From: Patescibacteria group bacterium
Lineage (GTDB): Bacteria > Patescibacteriota > WWE3 > UBA101185 > UBA10185
NCBI GenBank assembly: GCA_018056275.1
Contig: JAGPFW010000012.1
Location: 1 to 18,453 of the forward strand
Direction: 5' to 3'
Length of the DNA stretch: 18,453 nucleotides
The notes beneath the pieces are model-generated. The model had not been told where the DNA came from. It did not search any database and saw only the letters and a list, made by a program, of their open reading frames with translations. Below, piece by piece: positions 7,747-16,086 of this stretch. The first letter of the stretch is position 1. Each line of letters begins with the position of its first letter. The translations under genes were made by a program, and so were the position numbers.

Positions 7747-8911
7747 ATATTTCTTCTAGTTTCTGTACCCTTGAAGACCAAGAGTACTCTCGATATATTT
7801 TTTCTCTATCTACAAAAGGTGGATTAGCTAACATAGCCTGTATTGATTCAGCTATGAACTGGGGATCGGTTTTGTCAAGGTACTTAAGGCCAGAAATATC
7901 TTGAGTTAATTTAAAACCTGACGCCAGAACAGGAACACCACAAGAAAGAGCCTCCATTACAACCTTTGGGGTTCCCTCAAAAGACGATGGTAATACAAAA
8001 ATATCAGCAGCCTGCATAGCAATAGGAACTTCTGGATAGGAGGCGTAACCACTCTGCATCACTCTATCGGTTAGGTGATTATCATGAATAATTTGATCTA
8101 ACTTCTTTAGATATTCGGGATCTCCTGGCCCCACCAACAAAATCTTATATGGAGAAGGGAGATGCTTTAGGGATAAAATAAGCTTATCTATGTTTTTACG
8201 CTCTACCATCATTCCAACATTTAAAATTACTGTATCCGTTGGATCAAAACCAAGGTCTTTTCGGGTTTTTTCTTTTTCCTCACCCCCAACAGGCTTAAAC
8301 AAGGTGTCATTAACACCAGATTCTATTACAAAACATTTTTCCGAAGGTGCATTGTAATATTTTTTTGCTTCTTCTACCAACTCTTGACCAACAAACACAA
8401 AGGCGTCCGCAGCCTTTATTGCCCACTTATCAGAAAGAGTTGACAATGGCCATGACACATACTTTGATATTGGACTAATAGTAGTTTTTTTCTCCAAAAG
8501 CTTTTGCTTGCGTCCTTCGGTTGTGTTGTGAAAATGCACTATTAAAGGAATTTTTAGCTCCAAGGAGTTGGGGAAAAACTTTCGTAAAAAAAGGCGATAC
8601 AAATAAATCCAAATGGCAAAATGACCATGTGAGTGTATTATATCAGGCACATTACTGCGTCTCCACTTAAGGTAGTAAAAAAATAAACAAACAGAAGTAG
8701 TTAAAGAAATAGTTCCTCTTAGGGGCTCCCGCATAAAACCAACAACCGAAACGTTTTCGGGTATTATCATGCGGCCAGAATTGGGCCATTTTCCAGCAAA
8801 AACTGTGACTTCATGACCTTTTTTTGCCTGTGTAACGGTTACTTCATATGGATGTGGCGACAATCCTGCCCAAGGTTCCGGCCAATCATAAACTATGCGT
8901 AATATTTTCAT
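7721..8911 (-). CDS. GT4 family glycosyltransferase
   Basis: This is a 396-residue GT-B fold retaining glycosyltransferase. The N-terminal acceptor domain starts MKILRIVYDWPEPWAG and carries IIHSHGHF (91-98). The C-terminal donor domain carries NVGMMVERKN (231-240), LVGPGDPEYL (259-268) and the E-x7-E motif (E312 and E320) within FEGTPKVVMEAL, then GVPVLAS (325-331). All core motifs are intact. The first 26 nt overlap the end of the preceding GT4 gene and the last 26 nt overlap the GT39-like gene, so translation of the three is probably coupled. The start is supported by the canonical N-terminal strand beginning at this Met and by an AAAGGA just upstream, though its spacing is very short. It likely adds a sugar to a lipid-linked oligosaccharide at the cytoplasmic membrane. 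Confidence 0.9.
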   Translation of the reverse strand: MKILRIVYDWPEPWAGLSPHPYEVTVTQAKKGHEVTVFAGKWPNSGRMIIPENVSVVGFMREPLRGTISLTTSVCLFFYYLKWRRSNVPDIIHSHGHFAIWIYLYRLFLRKFFPNSLELKIPLIVHFHNTTEGRKQKLLEKKTTISPISKYVSWPLSTLSDKWAIKAADAFVFVGQELVEEAKKYYNAPSEKCFVIESGVNDTLFKPVGGEEKEKTRKDLGFDPTDTVILNVGMMVERKNIDKLILSLKHLPSPYKILLVGPGDPEYLKKLDQIIHDNHLTDRVMQSGYASYPEVPIAMQAADIFVLPSSFEGTPKVVMEALSCGVPVLASGFKLTQDISGLKYLDKTDPQFIAESIQAMLANPPFVDREKIYREYSWSSRVQKLEEIYESVKKNS

Positions 8912-10130
8912 ATTCCTTTAAGACTTCCTTAAAAACCTGCTCATACTGATCTAACATTTTATCCAAGGTAAGTTCATTATAAGCAAATTTGCGACTGTTT
9001 TCAGAAAACACTTTTCTTTTTTCGGAATCACGGATAAGCATCTGCAACTTCTTTTTGTATTCTTCATAATCTCCCGAAGGGACTAAAAATCCTGTTTCCT
9101 CATTTTTAACCGCATCGGAAACACCTCCAACATCATAAGCTACCACAGGAAACCCCAAGAAAAGGGCTTCTACTAGAACCATGGGAAATCCTTCATATCT
9201 CTTTGTGGGAAAAACAAAAATCGTATCTTTTAGAGATTTTAGGTAAGGCAATAGGTCTGCATAAAGCATCTTTCCATGAATTCTTACCCTATTAGCACAA
9301 TCACAAGATAAAACTTTAGATTTAAGTTCATCTAAATAATCACCTCCACCAATTATTTCAAACGAAATCTCAGAAAATTCTGGTTCCTGAGATAATCTAA
9401 AAACGGTATCTAGCCCTTTGGATTTTGTTATTTGCCCTACATATAAGATTTTTGGTTTATCCAAAGGATGAAGAGAATGGGCAAGAAAATCTCCATTGGT
9501 AGGATGGTACGAAGTCTGTTCAAACAGAGCGGGGTCAATTCCGTTGTTTATAACCACAACCTTTGATTTGGAAACAAAGGTTTCATTAATCAGAGCCTCA
9601 CGAACCGCCGAAGAAACTGCAATAACCCTAATGGAACCATGAACAAACTTTCTTTGGCGCCCAAAAAATACTCTTAAAACAAAAAGAGCATCCTTTAACA
9701 AACGAAAATACGACCTAAGTCCCTTTACTGAATTAAGCCTAGTTTGAAACTCGCCCATGATAGTGCCATGAGATATTGAAATAACGGGAACATTAAATTC
9801 ATGCCTATTTAAAATTACACCTAAACCAGCAGAACTTTGGCTAAGAACAAGGTCAAATGGCTTCTCCTTGTGATGTCTAGAAAAGGTTTCACTAGAAATA
9901 TTTAGCCAATTATTTTTTCCAATATGAGTGAGTTTGTAAACACAAGGCAAAAAGTGGTATTTAACACCATTCTCATATTTTGCCTCAAACTTTAAATCTT
10001 GTTGAGGGGAAAAAACCAGAACATCATAACCTCTTCTTACCAATCCCTCACAAAGAAGCTTATTTTGAGTCTCAAGCCCCCCATATCCAGAATGAAAAGT
10101 TGTGGATTTAACCAAAACAGCTATCCGCAT
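8886..10130 (-). CDS. GT4 family glycosyltransferase
   Basis: The 414-residue product has the usual GT4 layout. The N terminus MRIAVLVKSTTFHSGYGGLE contains the glycine-rich loop followed by E20, which is typical of the acceptor domain. Later come ISHGTIMGEF (119-128), INNGIDP (194-200), YVGQITKSKGLD (230-241) and GGGDYLDEL (261-269). The E-x7-E motif is E313 and E321 in YEGFPMVLVEAL, followed by GFPVVAYDVGG (326-336). No catalytic residue seems to be missing. It starts 4 nt after the stop of the preceding GT4 gene and overlaps the next by 26 nt. Donor and acceptor sugars cannot be predicted. It is clearly different in sequence from the other two GT4 enzymes here, so each may form a different linkage. 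Confidence 0.9.
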   Translation of the reverse strand: MRIAVLVKSTTFHSGYGGLETQNKLLCEGLVRRGYDVLVFSPQQDLKFEAKYENGVKYHFLPCVYKLTHIGKNNWLNISSETFSRHHKEKPFDLVLSQSSAGLGVILNRHEFNVPVISISHGTIMGEFQTRLNSVKGLRSYFRLLKDALFVLRVFFGRQRKFVHGSIRVIAVSSAVREALINETFVSKSKVVVINNGIDPALFEQTSYHPTNGDFLAHSLHPLDKPKILYVGQITKSKGLDTVFRLSQEPEFSEISFEIIGGGDYLDELKSKVLSCDCANRVRIHGKMLYADLLPYLKSLKDTIFVFPTKRYEGFPMVLVEALFLGFPVVAYDVGGVSDAVKNEETGFLVPSGDYEEYKKKLQMLIRDSEKRKVFSENSRKFAYNELTLDKMLDQYEQVFKEVLKEYENITHSL

Positions 10131-10134
10131 GTAT

Positions 10135-11448
10135 TTATTGTATCAAAAGCTGTTCTAGTTCCCTGATATTTTTATCCAGATCAAACATTTCTAAAGCTTT
10201 CTTTTGAGCTTCTAATGTTATATCAACAAATTCCTTGGGAGGAATAAAGGTATTGGCTACCATATCTTGTCCTGCTTTTCCTTGGAAATTTACCTCCCCC
10301 AAAGACCTCTTAAAATCAATAAATTCTTTAGCGCGCAGAATTCCCTGTGAGAGTGCCATAGGATCTCTTTGAGGAACCACCCATCCAGTTTTTCCATCTA
10401 TAATAAGCTCCTCTATGCTACCAGCATTAGTTGTCACAATAGGCTTTGCCAACATCGCGGCTTCTATTACAAATGTAGGTATACCATCCGCATCCCCGGA
10501 ATCCAAATTAATATTGGATTGAGCCACAATATCACAAGCCTTTAATAAAGAAACAACTTTATCAAATGGTACACCATCACCATTTCCATGTATAAAAACA
10601 TGATCAGCTAAACCCAAAGAATCTATCTGAGAAACTAATTCCCCAAATAAGGGACCGGGCCCTGCAATATGAACTTCAAATTCCAAACCAAAGTCTTTTA
10701 AGATCTTGGCGGCCTCAATTAGATATTTTTGACCTTTCTTTTCAACTAAACGCGATCCTCCATTAAAAACAAAAAGCTTTCCTGATCTTTTGGCAGGGGC
10801 TATACTTTCAAACGACTGCACAGAATCAATCCCATGATATTGTAACAACACATTTTTGGGATCTTTAATTCCCGAACGTTTAATACAATCTTCATAGGCA
10901 AACCGATTACAAATGGAAACAAACTTAGCAGATAGCACCTTGGGGGCAAAATACTCTCCTTCTACCATAACATCCTTAGCGTGAGCAGAAATACTATAGG
11001 GAATACCAAGAATTTTTGAGATAAGCAATGCCATAGTGGAAGGCCATGACATAAAGTTTGCATGGATATGGTCAGGAGAATGTTGTCTGAATAAATACGC
11101 GTACCCCACCGATTTTGCCAAAAACATTATCTTATTAATTCCAAAACCCTCCTTTAAGGAGTCTCGCATAAAATCCCTGATTGTTTTAAATAACACTACT
11201 GGCTTTGTAAAAGTAAAGAAAATCCAAGCAATTAGGGCATCTTTAAATGTAAGCCTTTTATATACCACTGAACCTGCGACATTATCCAAAGTCTTCCCCG
11301 GAGCCTTTTCCAAAGAAAAAACAGTGATATCCAGATTATTTAACTCAATTAGCTTAGATATTTCCCGTTGAATAAAAGTTTCAGTTAGCCTTGGGAATTC
11401 AGGAACAAAAACAAGAACCCTCATCTTCTTTCCATGTTTTTCTTCCAT
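10135..11448 (-). CDS. GT4 family glycosyltransferase, WcaL/AmsK-like
   Basis: The product has 437 residues. FPRLTETFIQREI (18-30) matches the start of colanic acid/amylovoran-type glycosyltransferases such as WcaL. HIHANFMSWPSTMA (127-140), ISAHAKD (153-159), GGSRLVEKKG (230-239) and IAGPGPLFGEL (261-271) complete the GT4 pattern. The first glutamate of the usual E-x7-E motif is aspartate: D321 and E329 in DGIPTFVIEA. The start is ambiguous. ATG at 11448 lies 3 nt after the ugd stop with a poor ribosome site. ATG at 11424 (MRVLVFVPEFP) has GGA six nt upstream and gives the N terminus usual for the family, so the real protein may be 8 residues shorter. Role: extension of a lipid-linked glycan. 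Confidence 0.88.
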   Translation of the reverse strand: MEEKHGKKMRVLVFVPEFPRLTETFIQREISKLIELNNLDITVFSLEKAPGKTLDNVAGSVVYKRLTFKDALIAWIFFTFTKPVVLFKTIRDFMRDSLKEGFGINKIMFLAKSVGYAYLFRQHSPDHIHANFMSWPSTMALLISKILGIPYSISAHAKDVMVEGEYFAPKVLSAKFVSICNRFAYEDCIKRSGIKDPKNVLLQYHGIDSVQSFESIAPAKRSGKLFVFNGGSRLVEKKGQKYLIEAAKILKDFGLEFEVHIAGPGPLFGELVSQIDSLGLADHVFIHGNGDGVPFDKVVSLLKACDIVAQSNINLDSGDADGIPTFVIEAAMLAKPIVTTNAGSIEELIIDGKTGWVVPQRDPMALSQGILRAKEFIDFKRSLGEVNFQGKAGQDMVANTFIPPKEFVDITLEAQKKALEMFDLDKNIRELEQLLIQ

Positions 11449-11451
11449 CTA

Positions 11452-12822
11452 TTATTTTTCTATAAACTCTTCTAATATTGCAGAACCACCCTCAAACTGG
11501 CGATAATCTCCTCCGTTTGTACGCTTCCCTATAGCAAAATACTTAATACCCGCCTTTTCAACTGCCTCCTTATCCAAGAGGTTTCTTCCATCAAAGATAA
11601 CCTTCTCTGCAACTAAAGATTTAACTTTATCTAAATCTAACTCCCCAAATTGCTTCCATTCAGTAAGCAGACATACCGCATGCGCTCCCTTCATAGAATC
11701 GTATATATCTTTGGCATAATAAATGGAATTTTCCCCCAATATGCGCCTGGCGTTTTCTTGTCCCGCGGGGTCATACACTCGCACTTGGGCACCCATTCCT
11801 CTTAAGGCTTGGACAACTTTTATGGAAACTGAAGCGCGCACATCATCCGTATCTGATTTAAACGACAATCCTAGGCAAGAGATAGTCTTTCCATCTAAAT
11901 TTTTCCCAAAATACGCAACGATCTTATCCATAAAATAATCCATCTGACGCTCATTGACTTCCATTACGGCACGTAAAAGCTTAAAATCATAAGCCTGATC
12001 TGTAGATGTTTTATATAGTGCAGAAACATCCTTTGGAAAGCAACTACCACCATAACCAATGCCGGCGTTTAAAAACTTTGGTCCAATCCTTTTATCTAAA
12101 CCCATACCAAAAGCGACCTTGGAAATATCAGCCCCAGCTCTTTCACATATTTGAGCCATTTCGTTAATAAAAGAGATTTTTGTAGCCAAGAAAGAGTTAG
12201 ATGCATATTTAATCATCTCGGCGGAACGAAGATCTGTTTCTACAATAATGGTCCCCAAATGGTCATAAAGCCTTCTTAAAATACCCAAGGCCTTCTCAGA
12301 GTCAGAACCTATTACCACCCGATCCGTGTTACGCATATCATCCACAGAGGAACCTTCTCGTAAGAATTCAGGGTTAGAAGCTACATCAAATCTTGTCCCA
12401 CTAGGAGCGTATTTCCTAACTATTTGCTTAACTCTCTCATTTGTACCAACAGGAACAGTGCTTTTTGTGACAATAACTTTATAACCATCAATATTTTCCC
12501 CTATCTCCTTGGCAACAGCCCATACATACGAAAGGTCAGCAGCGCCTGTTTTTTCATCCTGAGGAGTGCCAACACAGATAAATACAATTTCTGCATCTTT
12601 TATTCCCTTTGCGAGACTTGTTGTAAAAGAAAGTCTGCCAGACTTAATATTAGACAGCACAATTTCTGAAAGCCCAGATTCATAAATCGGCATAATTCCC
12701 TCTTCTATCTTTTTAATTTTTGCAGCGTCAATATCCACCCCAACAACATCATTTCCCCAATCTGCAAATATAGCAGCACCAACCAAGCCGACATAACCAG
12801 TTCCTAAAACACACAGTTTCAT
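11452..12822 (-). CDS. ugd: UDP-glucose 6-dehydrogenase
   Basis: The enzyme oxidises UDP-glucose to UDP-glucuronate with two NAD+. The 456 residues match the usual 430-460 for the family. The Rossmann motif is GTGYVGLVGA (7-16) with D30 for the ribose. VGTPQ (84-88), STVPVGT (121-127) and ASNPEFLREGS (148-158) follow. EMIKYASNS (202-210) holds the active-site lysine, and GGSCFPKD (258-265) contains the catalytic Cys261. GLSFKSDTDDVR (318-329) is the C-terminal UDP-binding signature. NPEFLREGS favours the TuaD/Ugd group over UDP-ManNAc dehydrogenases, though a related UDP-hexose substrate is not excluded. The start codon overlaps the stop of the ALG5-like gene by 4 nt (ATGA). It indicates that the glycan made by this operon contains a uronic acid or a sugar derived from it. 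Confidence 0.95.
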   Translation of the reverse strand: MKLCVLGTGYVGLVGAAIFADWGNDVVGVDIDAAKIKKIEEGIMPIYESGLSEIVLSNIKSGRLSFTTSLAKGIKDAEIVFICVGTPQDEKTGAADLSYVWAVAKEIGENIDGYKVIVTKSTVPVGTNERVKQIVRKYAPSGTRFDVASNPEFLREGSSVDDMRNTDRVVIGSDSEKALGILRRLYDHLGTIIVETDLRSAEMIKYASNSFLATKISFINEMAQICERAGADISKVAFGMGLDKRIGPKFLNAGIGYGGSCFPKDVSALYKTSTDQAYDFKLLRAVMEVNERQMDYFMDKIVAYFGKNLDGKTISCLGLSFKSDTDDVRASVSIKVVQALRGMGAQVRVYDPAGQENARRILGENSIYYAKDIYDSMKGAHAVCLLTEWKQFGELDLDKVKSLVAEKVIFDGRNLLDKEAVEKAGIKYFAIGKRTNGGDYRQFEGGSAILEEFIEK

Positions 12823-13574
12823 ATTTTATATACTCCTTTTAAACTATTTAATCTTATCCTTAGTACATCCCTGGCCATTTTTAGGGAATCCTGAAAAGGG
12901 CTAAGCCTTGTAGTCCTTACATAAGTCCATTTAACAGGCACTTCCTTAATCTTGTAGCCCAACTTTTTTGCGATAAACAAAACTTCTACATCAAAAGCCC
13001 CCAAGTAAGCCTTTTCCAAAACCCCAGCAGAATCCCCATATATAGTTAAACGGGAAAACACATCCTTAGCTACGTTTCCTTTAAAGAGCTTAAACCCACA
13101 TTGAGAATCTTTAATCCCAGGAAGTATAACAGCCTGTACCATAAAATTAAACACCCTACCCATTAAGTGCCTGTAAAAAGGCTCATTTATCCTTTCAGCC
13201 CCGTGCCCTTCTCGGGAAGCAATAACTATATCCTTACCATGTTCTTTAACCCAAACTGAAAGCTTTTTCAACTCCTCTATCGGCGCCGAAAGATCGGTAT
13301 CTGCCATATAAATATACTCACCTCTAGCCTCCATAACACCCTTCCAAACAGTAGGCCCTTTTCCTTTATGGGGATTCTCTATTAACCGTACATGTTCATG
13401 GTTTTTTTGATATTCCTTTATTTTGGAAACTGAATCATCGGTACTTCCATCATCCACTACAACTACTTCAAAAGAGGAGCAAAAACTGGGCATAAAATTT
13501 AAGATTTGAGTTAAAGAAGAGGTTATTTTCCCCGACTCGTTAAAGCAGGGTATGACTATAGAATATTCAATCAT
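12819..13574 (-). CDS. GT2 glycosyltransferase, dolichyl-phosphate glucosyltransferase (ALG5)-like
   Basis: This 251-residue GT-A enzyme is predicted to make a polyprenyl-phosphate hexose, by similarity to eukaryotic ALG5. Motifs are SIVIPCFNE (5-13), VVVDDGSTDDS (38-48), GKGPTVWKG (71-79), the catalytic ADTDLSAP (91-98) where ALG5-type enzymes read D-A-D-L-S-T-P, DSQCGFKLF (156-164) and FDVEVLFIAKKLGYKIKEVP (194-213). The last is a very typical ALG5-group stretch. There is no membrane segment, so it should act at the inner membrane face. The gene overlaps the upstream GT2-GtrA gene by 8 nt and the ugd start by 4 nt, implying coupled translation. Glucose is the family's usual sugar, but specificity is inferred only. 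Confidence 0.9.
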   Translation of the reverse strand: MIEYSIVIPCFNESGKITSSLTQILNFMPSFCSSFEVVVVDDGSTDDSVSKIKEYQKNHEHVRLIENPHKGKGPTVWKGVMEARGEYIYMADTDLSAPIEELKKLSVWVKEHGKDIVIASREGHGAERINEPFYRHLMGRVFNFMVQAVILPGIKDSQCGFKLFKGNVAKDVFSRLTIYGDSAGVLEKAYLGAFDVEVLFIAKKLGYKIKEVPVKWTYVRTTRLSPFQDSLKMARDVLRIRLNSLKGVYKI

Positions 13575-14694
13575 GGTTTTTCCAAACTATTTTACTATAA
13601 AAGAAGAAATTCCAAACTAATCCAACGGCTACACCCATAATAAAGGCTGTATTTGAAACAAAAGGGGAATCCCCAAATGTTTTAAGCGCCAAGGGGATTA
13701 ATACACTACTCCTAAAATATATAGGGATATAAGAGATAACATAATATACTGGGGCTTTTTTTAGTATCTTAATCGGGTCAGAGATTTTTTGTTTATTAAA
13801 AGACCAAAAATTATTAAACAAATAGGTAACATTTATAGCAATAAAACCAGACAAGGAGCTTGATCTAGTTTCTCCTAATGAGGTAGCCCACAGAAATAAG
13901 TTAAACAAACCTATATCAGAGAAAAAACCCAAAAATCCAACCAGACCAAACTTTATAAATCTTTCCAATTCTCTCATTCTTAAGGCAAATACAACGCGAA
14001 GAGAATCTAACATGTTATTCTTTTCCATTTTGGAGTCACCCCTATCCCTTAGTGCAAAATTAATGGGGACCTCCTTTATCTTTGCACCCAAACGATGCAT
14101 TCTAAATAAAAGGTCTATTTTGTACGCAAAGCCTTGAGAGAGGACGTTATCTAAATCTAGTTGATCAACAAAACCCTTAACGCGAGATGCCTTAAACCCA
14201 GATGTAAAATCATTTACATTAAGAATACCCAAAACTAACTTTGAAAAAATATTTCCGCCAATACTAAGAAATTTTCTTTTTAAAGACCACTCCTTAGGAA
14301 TACTGCCACCCTTGACAAAGCGTGACCCCACAACATAATCTGCACCCATTTCTATTTCATTAAGGAGCACTGGTACCATTTGGGGATTATGTTGAAAATC
14401 AGCATCCATTTCCACAATTATATCTGCCCCCATCTCGCTCATCGCGTGTTTGAACCCATACACATAAGCCGCACCCAATCCGCGTTTTTCAGGTTCCAAT
14501 AGTAAGTGAACATTCTTATACTGCTTAGAAAAATTTTGAATTACCTCGCCTGTGCCATCGGGAGAATTACCATCAACAATCAGAACTTCAAAATCCCCGG
14601 AATATCCTGCTTCTACAGATTTAATAAGCTCAGGGATAAGTTTTTGAACATTCTCCCTTTCATTATATGTAGGAATTATTATTACAGCCTTCAT
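13567..14694 (-). CDS. GT2-GtrA fusion: polyprenyl-phosphate sugar synthase with a GtrA membrane domain
   Basis: The 375-residue protein has an N-terminal DPM1-like GT2 domain (about 1-240) and a C-terminal GtrA domain (about 245-372) with four hydrophobic segments. GT2 motifs are IIPTYNERENV (6-16), IVDGNSPDGTG (39-49), EKRGLGAAYVYG (69-80), MDADFQHNP (96-104) and VVGSRF (121-126), plus LRDRGDSKM (215-223), the DPM1 RxxGxSK-type signature. The GtrA part ends with NFWSFNKQ (295-302) and WNFFFYSKIVWK (361-372), both characteristic. The second aspartate of the usual VDD motif is glycine (G42), as in some GT2 enzymes. GtrA domains are thought to help flip the lipid-linked sugar made by such synthases, so one polypeptide may make and translocate a donor. 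It follows the small membrane protein by 11 nt. Confidence 0.93.
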   Translation of the reverse strand: MKAVIIIPTYNERENVQKLIPELIKSVEAGYSGDFEVLIVDGNSPDGTGEVIQNFSKQYKNVHLLLEPEKRGLGAAYVYGFKHAMSEMGADIIVEMDADFQHNPQMVPVLLNEIEMGADYVVGSRFVKGGSIPKEWSLKRKFLSIGGNIFSKLVLGILNVNDFTSGFKASRVKGFVDQLDLDNVLSQGFAYKIDLLFRMHRLGAKIKEVPINFALRDRGDSKMEKNNMLDSLRVVFALRMRELERFIKFGLVGFLGFFSDIGLFNLFLWATSLGETRSSSLSGFIAINVTYLFNNFWSFNKQKISDPIKILKKAPVYYVISYIPIYFRSSVLIPLALKTFGDSPFVSNTAFIMGVAVGLVWNFFFYSKIVWKNHD

Positions 14695-14705
14695 ATTTCT
14701 ATTTG

Positions 14706-14960
14706 TTATATCGTCACAAAAAGGATCATTAGTAGGAAGGCTACCAAACTAAAAAGGATGTATTCTGCAACAACCAACTTTGTAACCCTATCCTCCAACG
14801 CATGATGAAATATACCCCAAAAAGTATAAAAAATACACCCCAGTAATCCAATAAAAATTTGAAAGGGGGTGTTGTACCTAAACAATACAAAAAATGAACC
14901 TAAAACTGCCATTCCAAAAATTAAAACTGCATAGTGCTTAAAGTGAGAATCTTTCTTCAT
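14706..14960 (-). CDS. Small membrane protein, unrecognised
   Basis: The 84-residue product has three hydrophobic segments (about 10-24, 29-48 and 63-83) joined by short loops. HHALEDRVTK (52-61) is a hydrophilic turn that is probably cytoplasmic. A longer reading from 14990 is possible, but the ATG at 14960 is preferred. It forms an exact ATGA overlap with the stop of the CAP gene and has AGGGA (14968-14972) with 7-nt spacing. Translation should therefore be coupled to the CAP protein, which suggests a membrane partner or accessory. Because it lies between the CAP gene and the polyprenyl-phosphate sugar genes, a role in glycan assembly is also possible. No known family is recognised. Confidence 0.8.
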   Translation of the reverse strand: MKKDSHFKHYAVLIFGMAVLGSFFVLFRYNTPFQIFIGLLGCIFYTFWGIFHHALEDRVTKLVVAEYILFSLVAFLLMILFVTI

Positions 14961-16051
14961 AAAATTTTCCCTGGACTTAAAACTAACCAAATACTTCCAA
15001 ATACAAATAAAAGGAATAACAAATGGGCAAATGTATGACCTGTTACTTTTCTAATGCTCCTTCTGTGGGAATACCAAATATCAGCCATGAGGAGAAGAGC
15101 TAAAAAAGTGATAAAGCTAATCCCTATTAGGTTTGTGGCCCCAACAATATCTATAAAAAACGGAGATGCCTTATTGACATCTTTTTCACCATTTCCTAGT
15201 TGGGTTATTGCAAGGCCGTTCGTTGGCTCCTCTGAAGGCAAAACATCAACTGGAGTATCGGAAGCATAAGAGTCTGCAGAGGGGGCTGTGAAACCAAAAT
15301 GGCTTGGAGATGCTGTTGCAGGGGTTTCCGTGGTTATGGGAACCTCTACAGGTCTTGATATTTCTGAAAAGGATTCAGGCTCCGAAGAGCTAAGATAAGT
15401 AGGAACACGAGGCTTTCCAAAGGTTTGCACAACCAATGTGGTTTCATAACCGTCCAAGATACCATTTACTACAGCAAAGCCAATATCTTGGTAATGAACT
15501 CCTAAGAGATTTTCCCTGTGAGACGGAGAATCATACCACGCATCCACAACCTCTTTTGATGAGTTAAAATTCTTGGCTAAATTCTCACCTGCAAAGGAAT
15601 AATCATACCCAGCACTCACAATAAAATCCCATGGCTCAACCCCATCGGGAGAGACATGCGCCCAATAATTTTTAGCAAACATATCTTTGGCCTTTGCTTC
15701 GGCCGCCCGAGAAAGATCTGCATTAATCTTAAGTGAAGGTAAACCCGCTGCTCTTCTACGGTCATTTGTATACTGCAAAAGCTCCTCTATATAGATATCG
15801 GAAGCATAACCCAAAACACCTGGCATTATTTTAGGAGCTATCCTTATTGTCCCCAAAACGATTGCAAAAAAAGCAGAGTAAAGGAGCAAAGCAGTATGTA
15901 ACAAAAACGGGGATCTTTGTTTTTTTTCATCTTGGGGAAGAAAAGAGCGCAAAAAAGTGTATTTTTTTATGGCATTTGTATCGTGTCGCCAATTTTCTAT
16001 AACATCTTTTGTATTCGTTTTCTTATTTCTGTATCCGGGCACTTTAGGCAT
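14957..16051 (-). CDS. CAP/SCP-domain membrane-anchored protein (YkwD-like)
   Basis: The 364-residue protein has a basic N terminus (1-47), a span at about 48-68, an extracytoplasmic CAP domain (about 88-212), a Ser/Thr/Pro/Glu-rich linker (about 217-290), and two more spans (about 299-323 and 340-358) joined by a basic turn, SHRRSIRK. The basic N terminus and turn place both inside, so the CAP domain is outside. CAP motifs are NDRRRAAGLPSL (96-107), WAHVSPDG (130-137, His132), AGENLA (154-159, Glu156) and SPSHRENLL (175-183, His178), so the cavity residues are intact. Function in bacteria is poorly known, and surface or wall-associated roles are likely. It is the first gene of the glycan operon. 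No Shine-Dalgarno sequence is seen and a promoter lies 7 nt upstream, so it may be translated from a leaderless mRNA. Confidence 0.9.
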   Translation of the reverse strand: MPKVPGYRNKKTNTKDVIENWRHDTNAIKKYTFLRSFLPQDEKKQRSPFLLHTALLLYSAFFAIVLGTIRIAPKIMPGVLGYASDIYIEELLQYTNDRRRAAGLPSLKINADLSRAAEAKAKDMFAKNYWAHVSPDGVEPWDFIVSAGYDYSFAGENLAKNFNSSKEVVDAWYDSPSHRENLLGVHYQDIGFAVVNGILDGYETTLVVQTFGKPRVPTYLSSSEPESFSEISRPVEVPITTETPATASPSHFGFTAPSADSYASDTPVDVLPSEEPTNGLAITQLGNGEKDVNKASPFFIDIVGATNLIGISFITFLALLLMADIWYSHRRSIRKVTGHTFAHLLFLLFVFGSIWLVLSPGKIL

Positions 16052-16058
16052 TATTCTG

Positions 16059-16086
16059 ATTATAGAGGAAGTTTAAGTTTTGGCAA
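16059..16086 (-). promoter_or_regulatory. Promoter of the glycan operon, apparently giving a leaderless mRNA
   Basis: On the minus strand TTGCCA (16081-16086, one mismatch to TTGACA) and a perfect TATAAT (16059-16064) are separated by 16 nt. The ATG of the CAP gene starts 7 nt after TATAAT, so transcription would begin at or within a base or two of the start codon. No purine-rich ribosome site is present in between. It lies just past the HU terminator, the natural place for a new transcription unit. Confidence 0.7.

Noticed and set aside
13567..14694. Loss of the second Asp in the VDD motif of the GT2-GtrA protein as a sign of inactivity.
   Set aside because: The first Asp and the DAD metal-binding motif are kept, and VDG variants occur in other GT2 enzymes, so inactivation is not supported.
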